NCBI GenBank assembly: GCA_025345505.1
Contig: JANVCC010000270.1
Location: 3,681,722-3,745,721 of the forward strand
From: Todiramphus chloris collaris
Taxonomy: Eukaryota > Chordata > Aves > Coraciiformes > Alcedinidae
DNA length: 64,000 nt
Direction: 5' to 3'
The notes under the pieces were generated by a model. That model searched no databases. It was not told the DNA's origin and was given only the letters and a program-made list of their open reading frames with translations. This document shows, piece after piece, positions 23,392 through 33,900 of this stretch. Within the stretch, counting starts at the first letter, position 1. The number at the start of each line of letters is the position of its first letter. A program made the translations under genes and the position numbers.

Positions 23392-25284
23392 AGCTCTGGA
23401 AGCAGATGGTACCATGTGGACCTGAGTGGACAGACCTGGCCCCACGTGCTGGTTTCTCTAGACAGCAGCTGCCCCAAGGAGGAACTTGCTGCAGTTACAC
23501 ATTCGTGGAACACGTTCTACCAGGAGTATGTAGATGTGCCTCTAGGGACAGAGCCTGGGGGGACAGATGAGCTGCACAGGCTTTGCCTCCAGTCTGTGCT
23601 TTACATTGAGAATGTTTTTTCTGCCTTATAAGGGGTGGTCATATTTAAAGAGAGCAAAACTGAGTCTCTCCCACAGTCTGGTCTTGTTGGCCACTTGGGG
23701 TGGGGTTTTTTTTTGTTTGTTTTTTTTCCCCCCAGGTGTTTCTCTTCTATTCTTCTATGACCTTCTAAAGCTGCAGATCATTTATGACATAGCCAGTGAT
23801 GGCTAAACTGAGAGGCCCATTATAGCAGGCATTTTATTAGCAATAAATAAACTGTGGTTAGGAAATATGTTGTAATTGGATGGTATTCCATGGAAATATC
23901 AGCTTCAATATTTGCCAGAAATGCAAACTGGACTTAAACTGAAAGAGCTGAGGTGACTTTTCTTGGCCTGCTTTGGTTTTTTGACACCTATGATTTGGGA
24001 CTTATGTCAAAGTTCAGCTCCAAGTTTGTGTCAGTCTAGCACTGAGACTTAGGATGATGAAGCAGATGGATGAGTAGATGTAGAAATGTGAAGGAAAACT
24101 TCAAAGAGAAACTTCCACACACTGTGCAGTGTGTGGGGGGTTTCTCCTTTCCTCCAGGGCTTTCTTTATCAACGAGGTACCTGTATTACTGATGAATGAT
24201 CTTTATATCAGGAAGTGTATGGCACAGACAACAACAATATGAAGGTCTGCTGGTTGACCAAGATGCCTCTGCTGTGACTATTGATAGCTGTGTGTCTGTG
24301 ATCTCTAGTTTACAGCTATTTCATCTTCAGTTAACTTTTTTCCTCCAATCAGGAGGAGTAGCCTTTATTTTAATGTCCCCTCACAAATAGTTGTTCATTC
24401 AAACTGACGTTTGTGTCTTGAGGACAAACACTGGCAGAGATGGAGTAAAGACTGAAGGGAGAGGGGAAGCTAAAAGAAAAATATAGAAGCCTGAAGTAGT
24501 TTTTTTCCTCTTTGCAGCTTATTTTCATCCTAAAAATCAAAGCTGCATAAAAGTACCATTTAAGGTGCACTCCTGCAGCCACCCTGCTCCAGAATAAGAT
24601 GCAAGTTTCAGTGAAGCGAGCACCTGGACAGAATACTCAAATATTTGTGTTTTGTTTTCGCTTTTAACAACATAAAAACAGCTGCTTAACTTAAACGCTT
24701 TGCTGTCTTTTAATATAAACACTTCCTCACGTCTTTTTCTCTTCCATCCTCAACCTTCTGATGTTTCCGTACATACTTTTCAAGTTGTTCTTCTCCTCTT
24801 GGGTTTATTTGTGTTGTACACAATCCATAAAGTCATCTCTGGAACTTTTAAGTACTTTTGTGAGGACAGCAGGGGGAAGGCAGTTGCACATCATATTATT
24901 TTTGGCTGGATCCTGCAGGAACAATGGCCATTGTTTGGCAGCTAGAGGAGGAAGCTGCTTTAGAAATGTAATGCTTCAGAGCCTGGGGGTTGTTCCTCAA
25001 AAGGTTGTGAGCCATTTAAAAGTATGCGTGAGTCAAGGTCAAAACTATTTGGCAAAATATGATTTAAAAAGGGGGGAATAGGAAAAAAAGAAAAGGGCAA
25101 AATGTCCCCAAAACTGAGACTACGGATAAAAACATCGTGCTTTCTTAACTTCTGTTTCCTTCCTTTTGCACATGCTTGTTAGATGTCTTGACCAAAATGA
25201 CCAACTTTCTATATTTATTCCTTGTGATTTTGACTTACTAGGAAGGTGTTGGTTGGTTGGGAGATGAGACAGCGGGACAGAGCC
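23392..25284. other. Intergenic DNA, no recognised gene
   Basis: The minisatellite ends in TTTCCCCAG, which mimics a splice acceptor, and is followed on plus by about 78 open codons to 23631, unlike any family I know. The rest is AT-rich unique sequence. Confidence 0.5.
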
Positions 25285-25640
25285 TGGGGTGTATTTTGGG
25301 CTGGTTTGGTGGCCTTCCAGCACTTCAAGGGGGCTCATAAGAAAGATGGGGATGGACCTTTTAGCAGGGACTGCTGTGACAGGACAAGGGGGGATGGTTT
25401 GAACTAAAAGAGGGAGGTTCAGACTGGAGAGAAGGGAGAGATTGTTGGTGCTGAGGGTGGGGAGAGCCTGTGCCAGGCTGCCCAGAGAGGTGGTGGCTGC
25501 CCCATCCCTGGCACCATTGCAGGGGAGGTTGCCCGGGGCTCTGAGCACCCTGCTCTAGCTGCAGATGGCCCTGCTCCCTGCAGGGGGTTGAATGGGATGC
25601 CCTTTGGGTCCCTTCCCACCCAAACCAGTCCGGGATTCCA
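25285..25640 (+). mobile_element. CR1 LINE 3' part, plus orientation (left arm of inverted pair)
   Basis: Has the CR1 blocks GGTGGCCTTCCAGCACTTCA, GGACAAGGGGGGATGGTTTG, GGTTCAGACTGGAGAGAA, CAGGCTGCCCAGAGAGGTGG, and the 3' end GGGTCCCTTCCCACCCAAAC then GGGATTCCATG. The 3' 240 bases are nearly identical, inverted, to 26255-26500. Confidence 0.93.
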
Positions 25641-25903
25641 TGTGTGAGTGAAATAACGCCTGGTCCAAAAGGAGGAGCAAGCGCTAGCGCACTTGTGGCA
25701 AACTCAGGCAACGCAGTCTTGCACCGCAATATTAATTAACACCATTTCACGCCGTTTCTCGTGTCGGAGCCACCCCCGGGTGCTGTTGAAAGAACCCAAA
25801 TCTCCCCCAGCTGCCGCTTTTCCACAGCTCCGCAGAAAGTGGGGGGGGGGGGGGCACCTTTCGGGCCTCTCCCGGCTCCTCTGGCGGGGGAAGCGGCTGC
25901 GGG

Positions 25904-25965
25904 AGTTTGCCCGGGAGTTTGCCCGGCAGTTTGCCCGGAGTTTGCCCGGAGTTTGCCCGGCAGTT
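25904..25965. repeat. Short tandem repeat, unit AGTTTGCCCGG(G/C), five copies
   Basis: Copies start at 25904, 25916, 25928, 25939 and 25950, with unit lengths 12, 12, 11, 11 and 12, then a partial sixth unit. Each unit has one or more CpGs. Confidence 0.9.
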
Positions 25966-26003
25966 CCCGCTCCCGTTGCGCGCCGCTCCGCGCAGCTCCG
26001 CGG

Positions 26004-26022
26004 GGGCCGCCAGGGGGCGCTG
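26004..26022 (+). promoter_or_regulatory. CTCF-binding-site-like motif
   Basis: GGGCCGCCAGGGGGCGCTG agrees with the vertebrate CTCF core consensus as I recall it (TGGCCACCAGGGGGCGCTA) at 16 of 19 positions, including the whole CCAGGGGGCGCT core. Occupancy cannot be read from sequence, and CpGs in the motif could make binding methylation-sensitive. Confidence 0.6.
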
Positions 26023-26239
26023 CGGGGCCTCGGGAGCGCCGGGGCCTCCCCAACATCGCCCCCCCCCCCCCCCATCCTCCGGGCCCTCCGCTGGAAATTA
26101 AACTAATGGCAGTAATTAGAACGGCAGGGCGGTCGAGGGAGCCGAGGGGCCGAGTTTTGAGGCGTTTGTTCCGGGATGTGAGGGCCCGGCGGCAGCAGCG
26201 ACCCCGCTACCAAGCGCGGTTCTTGGCTTTCAAAGGTGC

Positions 26240-26575
26240 TCTGCCGGAATTTATCCAATCCCAGAATGGTTTGGGTGGGAAGGGACCCAAAGGGCATCTC
26301 ATCCGACCCCACTGCAGGGAGCAGGGCCATCTGCAGCTAGAGCAGGGTGCTCAGAGCCCCGGGCAACCTCCCCTGCAATGGTGCCAGGGATGGGGCAGCC
26401 ACCACCTCTCTGGGCAGCCTGGCACAGGCTCTCCCCACCCTCAGCACCAACAATCTCTCCTTCTCTCCAGTCTGAACCTCCCTCTCTTGGTTTAAACCAT
26501 CACCCCTTGTCTTGTCCCAACAGGCCCTGCTCAAAAAGATGCCCTTCTCTCCATCAGCATCTAGAAAAGCCTGGG
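26240..26575 (-). mobile_element. CR1 LINE 3' part, minus orientation (right arm of inverted pair)
   Basis: Starts with the reverse-complement 3' end (CCCAGAATGGTTTGGGTGGG, then GGGACCCAAAGGGCATC) and continues through AGCCCCGGGCAACCTCCCC and CAGTCTGAACCTCCCTCTC to CCTTGTCTTGTCCCAACAGG. Almost identical, inverted, to the CR1 at 25285-25640. Confidence 0.93.
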
Positions 26576-29500
26576 AGAAACAAATGCTTAAGCATGGAGC
26601 TCCTCTTCTACACACATATCCCCCCTGCCCACCCTGGCACTAATGGTCGCGTTGGCGAAACCCCGCTGCCCTGCAGACGGTAACCACCCATCAGGTCCCT
26701 GCAAGGGCAGGAGCTCCAGCGGCGAGACGGGGACATGCGCTGCCCGAACGGTCGCCACCGAACTGGTCGGGCAGGGTCCTGGGGACAGTCACTCCTCTCT
26801 GCGGCACTCAGCTTCTAAACCTGGGGGCTTCAACTCTTCAGAGGTGGACCCTTTTCCCGAGCAGTGTGTCAGAGCCAGGGGATGCTGCTGCTGGAGCTTT
26901 TGGTCCTGATGCGCAAGGAAAGCAGCAGAAGGAAAGCCTGGTGTTCCCACACACGGGCAGAAGCAGCTGTACGCTGTAGCAGGCCAACGTTCAAGTGACA
27001 AGCATGCCTGTCAGCTGCCAGCTGGTGATGCCATCATCACTAGGTGGTTCCATATCATGAACCTAAAGAAACGTCTCCAAACAAAAAGCAGGTATGTGTT
27101 GGTATACGTAGGTTTCCTTAGCTGCTTCTTGAGGAACGCAGTCCTTGCCAACAGCGAAACCAGTTCGTTCTGTCTGCTCAGAGGAGGTAGTTCTGTTTGT
27201 CTTGGGTGTAGAAAAGTGTTATTTTCTCATATATGTGTTTTTCTCTGGGTAGCGATGGAAATTGCTTTCTCAGGGTGAAAAGAACTTGAAGGTTTGCTTA
27301 AATGTTTTGAGAGCTTTTGACAGAAGGTGACATTTGAGACACCAATTATTATTATTCAGCTTTATAGCTCAGAACTGTTATTGGGACACAGTCTAGAGGT
27401 TTCACTTAAGCCCGTGTTTCTAAATGCCAATGTCTGGGAGTTAAACTGGAGTTTATTGATGTCAAATACCTTCAAGTTTGCTTTTCAGAAATGTTGAACC
27501 TCTTGCAGTGTAGGGCCTCTGGAGACTTAGAAAAGGCAAGAAATTCACTTTGGAGATTTTGGCTGCTTCTTATGAGGTCTGGCCTATTGTAATTGTAGTT
27601 GTTTTTTACCTGATGTTTTTTTCCAAGCAGTTAATTCCATCACAAACAGTTCTTACCTCTAAGCAGCAGCTTTAGTTCAAGAGCAGAACTTGATATTGGG
27701 GTTATTCATGTGAATCCACACAGCCAACCACCTCTTCCTCTGAGTTAACCAGATAATCAGTAAGTTTAAATACTGACAAAAAGTATTATGAACCCATATA
27801 TGAATGCAACGAATTTTTTTTTCCAGTATTTACTGAACAACTTGCATGGGAAATGGGTCTTAGTTTGGCTCTCATGGTTGATTCTAAGCCTCCTCTTACC
27901 AATACTCCTGAGACTCTCTGGTTAATTTTGTGGCACAAAATATTTAATTATGTGCACTGCCAAGTGAATGCAAGGTCTCAAATTGAATTTCAGCCTTCCT
28001 GGGCAACTATTTTAGACACTTTGGTAGAATGTAAATGCATATTTTCTGCATGCCAGATCCTGGCCCCATATCCATCAAAGTAAATCTTCAGTAGTTCCAC
28101 TGAAGGCTTGGAACAATCCTAAGTTATGTTATTGAGGTCAGATTGCGACCCTGAAGCTCTGGCAGAGACCCAAACCCAAAGAACTTTGTGTGGGAAATTG
28201 GGGAGGGAATAAATGAGCACTTGCCTATGCTTTTTGTGGGAGCGAACTGTGACAAAGGTGTGAGCTAAGATGAAAGCTCCTGATCGTGGTGGATATTGCT
28301 TTCCAGCTGTTTCTGCTGGAAATAGCTCCGTGTGTGCCTATGGGATGGGTCCTCATTTTCTGATGCTGCTCTGTCTCAAATAACAACCAATTTTTTCTTT
28401 CACTTCTCCTGACTGTACCCGTCCCCCTCACTCCCTCCAAAGAAAATTCACCTATTGTAAAAAGAAGGGGTAGCTTCTGGTTTGTTGTTGGTGTTTGTTT
28501 TGGGTTTTTTTTTTTTCCTTTGGCGAATTTAAAACTTCATTTTCTTTCTCTGCCAGCAAAAGCGACAGGTCTAAATAGTATTAGGTAATCGTGGTTGTCT
28601 TACTGCATATTGTATTGTGGGAAAAATTAATGGCTGGGTTGGTTTTTTTTTTTCCCACCCGAGGGTTTAAGCAGCAGTCCCCTTGGTCTGACGGGGAGAG
28701 CGTCGCTTTCCTCCCAGTTCAGACCGTGTACTGTCAAGCAGCATGAAAGGATTCCTGTACAGCTGTGCTGGGTGAGTGGGCGGGCATCTCATTCAGCAAT
28801 AACATCTCATTTATACAGCCATGAAAATCTACAGCTATAAATAAACAGTTCTGCCTGACTGTGTATACTTGCTCAAAATAAAACGAGAGAGAGAGAGAGA
28901 GAGAAACAGACTGGAAAGAGGAAATTTGGTGTAAACGTCGTAATGGCCGGATCCTTACTCGGAGCACCTTGGTGTTTGGAATCATGGAGAACATGTGGGT
29001 TTGTGAACAGCCACGCACGCTTTCTGCCTTTGTGTGCATCCGAGAAAGGAGCAAATCAAAGCCAAGATCCCAGCAGTTGTGTTTCGGGGGTGAGCATCCC
29101 CGATTGCTTTCCTGAAGTGCATGACTGGGACCCAGCATCCCCATGAAGCACCTAGCAGAGAGTGGTGCTCCTTCTGAGTCCCTTTCAGAGAAAGAAAGAA
29201 AGAATCCCCCCCATGATCGTCCTCAGTCCCCTGTGGTCCAGCAGCACAGGCTCCGTGCTGGATCCCAAAGGGAATCCCGGCGTGAGCAGGAGCCGAGGGG
29301 GAGATCTGGTTGGACGTGGAAAGAACTACCCCCCTGTGCCAGGGCCCAGGCTCTGTTTAGAGTTTCTATTTTAAAACTGTTTGCACTGGATTATCAGTAC
29401 AAAGGAAAACAATTTTTAAAAGGAGGGAGAAAAATACCAAACAAACCTATCCAAGGAGTCTCCTGAACCTTCTCCTCTTCCCTAATTCCCTTCATGGTTT

Positions 29501-30784
29501 TTCTTCTCTCTGCCTCTCTGAAATACTTCCTTTGACCTGCATCTTTCAGCTGAATTCTTCAACAGAAAAGAGGGTGTAGGGGAGGTATAAGGGCTTACAT
29601 TCCCCTTACCCAGTAAACTGGAGCGAGTTACCTGGATAAACTGGGAACTCTTGACTGCGTGCACATATTTCATCCAGTTGACTTAGTTTACAGTCTAGCC
29701 CTAGTGTGTTAACTTCCCAGACTAGAATTTTATCAGGTGCTTAACACATGAGAAGAACAATCTTATGTATACACATTATTTTTTTTTATTGCTTGTAGGC
29801 AGCTTACAGCGTGTTTTGCTTTCACTAAGCTCCAGCAGCATTGGAAAGATGAAAACAACACCCCGGTGAACTGCGTGCGCAGTAGCTCTAAGCCAGGGGT
29901 TTTGGCAACGGAGATGGAGTTTGACGTGTAAGTCCTGCAGCTAGTTTCAAATCCTCATTTAAATGCAGGGCTAATAGGAGAGATCTTTCTTTTTCACACT
30001 GACCATTAAGGAACACTTGAGCTGCCATCGGTTTTGCCTGTTTATTGGAGTTTGCAAAGCAGATCTCCAGTGTTTTCAATGTTAACAAGATGTTGAGACT
30101 AATAACAGAAATCAACTATATTGAGGAAGATTAGTAAACATGTGAATGGAGTGTAATTATATGGCAGGCAGCGTTATGTTAAACAGTGCTTTAAATTAAC
30201 ATGCTTTCTGTCAAAGCAATCATACAGTCAGTATAATTAGGTTACTTTTGCTGCAAGATTAACTGAAACCAAGGAAAAGGAAGAAAGTGTTGCATTTACA
30301 TTTCCTGTTAAAATGGAGGGGAGATATTATGCATATTAATATTCCAGAATGTTTCTCATTACGAAGAACTTGGCTTCATGGTGAACTTTCTGAGCAGACA
30401 TTCCTAATTACAGTCCTTGTTAGCCCAATTTGTTATCTAGCTAGCTTGGAAGTCACAGCGCTGTTAAAATTTACCCCTCCTCTTAATTTTTTCCAGACTT
30501 GATGAAGGGCAATCCAAACAAGAGCTGGCTTGTGTTCACAGGGCTTTTACAGACTGGTGCCAAGCTCATGAGGGAGTTCGTTTACCCGTGACGAGTTTTA
30601 ACCACGGACACATCCTCACGTACGTTGTGCAAGGGATGAGAAATCTGTGTAAGCAGATGAAGGCAATTTTCTTATCGATAGCAGTCGCTGAGTTATCGTG
30701 GAAGAGGCAAACATTTCATATTTTCCACCAGTTTTCCATATGTCTGATGACATAATGGCTTCAGCAGAAGCTGCAATGCGTTGG
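26576..30784. other. Intergenic DNA downstream of ADTRP
   Basis: No recognised gene. Contains a (GA)10 microsatellite at 28885-28904 and a stretch at about 30110-30330 that looks like conserved non-coding DNA (AT-rich, complex, repeat-free). Part of it may belong to a longer ADTRP 3' UTR. Confidence 0.5.
28885..28904. repeat. (GA)10 microsatellite
   Basis: Ten uninterrupted GA units. Confidence 0.97.
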
Positions 30785-30872
30785 AGAAAGGGTTTATCAC
30801 AGCTGCATTTATTTTCCTCTACTTCATGGCTTCAGCATTCAGGGAGAGATTGTTTGGCTCGAAGAGGAGGAT
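30785..30872 (-). other. ADTRP: ADTRP 3' UTR, minimal estimate
   Basis: On the minus strand an AATAAA lies at 30813-30808, about 60 bases past the stop codon, so cleavage near 30785-30795 would give a very short 3' UTR. I see no strong GT-rich downstream element, and further AATAAA signals exist near 30035 and 29775, so a longer 3' UTR of up to about 1.1 kb is possible. Confidence 0.4.
30808..30813 (-). terminator. Candidate poly(A) signal of ADTRP
   Basis: Canonical AATAAA on the minus strand, the first such hexamer after the ADTRP stop codon. The hexamer is seen directly; its use is inferred. Confidence 0.4.
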
Positions 30873-30916
30873 TCACTTGCCCTTCCTCCTGTAGTCCAGT
30901 ATTACTATTGAATCTC
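30873..30916 (-). CDS. ADTRP: ADTRP terminal coding exon 6 (residues 220-233)
   Basis: 44 coding bases ending in TGA at 30873. A pyrimidine-rich acceptor (CTCTGCCTCCAAACAG) precedes it. The exon completes the Gly220 codon in frame and encodes [13 protein letters not shown], resembling the human end WGD...RKKRK. I chose it over other acceptors in 5-36 kb because it alone gives W-G-D followed by a basic tail and the expected length. It is short, so slightly less certain than the others. Confidence 0.82.
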
Positions 30917-33900
30917 CTGTTTGGAGGCAGAGGAGAAGAGATTTTTTTGGGGTAAGAAAAAGGCACAACAGGGAAATCCTCTCCCAGATCAAGCAGACTG
31001 TTGGTAGGAGGATGTGAACCTGGCCCCAGCCTCCCACCATCCCTGGGGAGCTAAACACATCTGGGAGTGGGAGTAAGCTCGGAGTGCGTGGCTTGGGCCA
31101 GCTGCTCATGTTGAATGCTGCAGAAATCAAAGGAACCTGGGACGTCCCCAGCAAATAAGAGATGACTCCACTACTGAGGAATGATTTGAAATCTACTACG
31201 GGCCACGTTTATCGAGAATAACGGTGCTTTGCTAGTGAGAAAAAGCTACTGCCGCCAAATAGTCCCGGCGTTGGTGTAAGAATATGTGAAAAACTTAACA
31301 ATAAAGCTTGTCTGGAAAGGCAGCAGATGATTTATCCCTGCAGCTGAGGTATCTGGAGCATCCTCATGTGGTTGGCCAGGACAGCACAGGACCTGCTGAA
31401 GACACACAGCTTTCTGAAGCACCAGCTAGAAACCAAACGTGCTACTGCGGAGTACCAAGCGTGGAATAGCCAAATGTATTTGGGTACCTTATTTAGCACA
31501 CCGTCTCAGCCTCTTTCCTGCCCTCTTAATAATCATTTCCTCACAGGGAATCAAGGTGCTTTCCTTGTCCATCGACCTCAGAGGCTCTGAAACACTGATT
31601 GCTGTATTTTATCTCCAGCCTGTAAAGCATTGACCTGATAGGGAGCAAAATCCTGGCATTTCTTCCTCCCCAAATGATCCTGTAAGTATCGTGTAATGCC
31701 AAATAGATATTTTAAAGCTGGGAGAGAAAAAACTCCCCCAAAACTAAACCAAACACCCAGACCAGCCTATTAGAGCAGGGACAGCATATTAGCAAGCACC
31801 TGCTCATGTCTGGCCTCCAGTGATGAAATCGTAAGCCCTGGGCTGCCAGAGCTTCCGATCCGATGTGTCTCCAGTGAATCATCAGATAAACTTGTCAGCG
31901 AGAGCAGAGCGTGTGACAGATGGAGCAGGTTTCCCTTCAGGAGCTGCGGTCCTCTGCCCGAGGGGCAAACTGCAGCTCGGGGGAGTGACAAATAGGGGAG
32001 GGTATAAATACACCATCGCAGGTCCCTGGCACGAGCAGGGTGAATGGATGAGGCACGAGGAAATAGCCGTGTTTAGTTTGCAAACTCTGGGCAGTAAATC
32101 CTCTTAAATTTGAGCTCCATTCATCATCTGGCAATATAGGGGAAGTCGTAAATACAAATACGTGCTCGCTGAAAGAAATAGGTATACCCTGGGCTCTTAT
32201 TCTTTGTGTTTGAAGGCAAAATAGAACAGATCTCTTCTGGAAAGGAGGCTCGGTTTAAAAATCCTTCCTGACCACTGTAACAACGAAGGGTGGAACTTGC
32301 ATCCGGATGGGCAATCACCTGCAGAACACGAGCATTTTCACACTTGTGCAAAGCCTGCACCAGCACAGCACCTGAATGACTCTGTGCCCTGCTCTGTTGC
32401 CCTTTGCATCCCTGTATTTGCCACTGGTGTTGTCACCATCTCAACGGCTACTCAGAAGAACCAGAGCAGCAAGAATTCGGGCGTGTTTTAGTATTGCTCT
32501 CTCTAGCACAGATCCACGTGCTCTCACACAGGCTGGGTTTCCCAGTTGCTGACTACAGGGTACCAAGGGAACTTGGTTTCACAAGCACATAAAAACAAAG
32601 ATAAAACCCAGGGAAAACAATCAGTTCCTAAACCACCTTCTATGTTTCTGGAAAACCATTTAGTGTAAAAGTACTCAGAAAAGAGAAGGAAAAATATGTT
32701 GAAGATTGCCATCTAACTTCAGCTCAGCCCTGTGCAAATACATTTCAGCAATGTCTTCTTGAGATATTCAGGAGCTTGTAGAAGATCTGGAGGAGCGCAT
32801 CCATCCATGAGCTGGGCACAAGGAAGTTATTCTACCATTAAGTTTCCTTTTTTTTTCCTGGAAGCAGCAGCTCTTATCCTTGTCCTGCCTTATCCCTTAC
32901 TGTGGAGCATTTTGGCTTTGCCCTCCTGTTGTTCTTCAGCTGGCTGCTGACCAAAGTTTTCATTTCTGGAGGACAGCGAGCATCCAGGTGTGGCTCTGGT
33001 GGAGCTGCTGCCTGCTCTGACAGCCAGCCTCCCTTTCTGCCCCATTTCTCTCCCAAAGGACAGTTCCACCAGCTGGGGATGAGCACTTCTCTGGGCTTAG
33101 CAGATGCCTTGTGCCTGTAAAAATCTCCTAAGTGGTTTGCCCAGTGTCCCTCAGCACTGGTGGAGTGAGTAGCTGTTGCTAGCTCCTTTCCACCTGCATT
33201 TCAAAATTCACAGAATTAAGGAGCTGATGAATGGTGTTTTGTTTTTCTGTCGTGGGTTTTTCAGGTGTGATAGGCAGAATCTGCTTCATCTTCAAATGCC
33301 AGTGCCAGAGAAGAGACTTCACCTGAAATATTGCTCTGTCTGCTGTGGAGAGCTTGGATCCAAATGTCTCCAGATAATCTGGTTGTCTCACCAGGAGCAA
33401 AACCCAAGGGAAAACTGCTTTGCTCTCTTTTTAGCAGTTCTAGTTTGGTCAAAGCTACAAGAGATCAGTTGCCTCCATGCTGTTTTCTACCATTTGGGAA
33501 AGAGAGAAGCTATTGCACGGTTCATCTTTGGTACTCGGACCCAACAGCCAGATTCTTGACTGAGGTAAATTTATGGCAGTAAAAGAATCAGCCCATTGTT
33601 TCCAATTATCCTCTTTGGAGTTTCTGTATTGCTCAACATTGTCTAGTACTCTAGAAACTCTGGGATTTAAAACAAAAAAAAAAAACCCAAAGAAAAAAAA
33701 AGTCATTACTGGTACTATTTTCTGTGCCTCTCAGGCTGTGCAGCTGGGTTGCCTTAGTTACCACCAATCCAACTGTGCAAGGGGAGGGAGAGGCACATGA
33801 GAGATAATACATTTTTTAAACCTCCAATACTGTATGAAGCAGTTTGTCCATAAATAATAAAAGAAATATAGGGTCTGGCATTTTTCAGTTGTTCTGCAAA

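Larger units (their letters stand above)
25641..26235. promoter_or_regulatory. CpG island
   Basis: G+C-rich block with about 41 CpG dinucleotides counted by eye in 25861-26220, whereas the rest of the window is CpG-poor. Includes a palindrome GCGCTAGCGC at 25681-25690, G14 at 25841-25854, five copies of an 11-12-base unit at 25904-25961, a CTCF-like motif at 26004-26022 and C15 at 26059-26073. No known gene starts here. It may be an orphan promoter or an insulator or enhancer. The long open frame across it (25761-26495) runs into the CR1 and is probably not coding. Confidence 0.75.

Noticed and set aside
25761-26495. 244-codon plus-strand open frame across the CpG island
   Set aside because: Composition follows GC-rich low-complexity DNA and the last part is antisense CR1; several other frames are open as well and no domain is recognisable.
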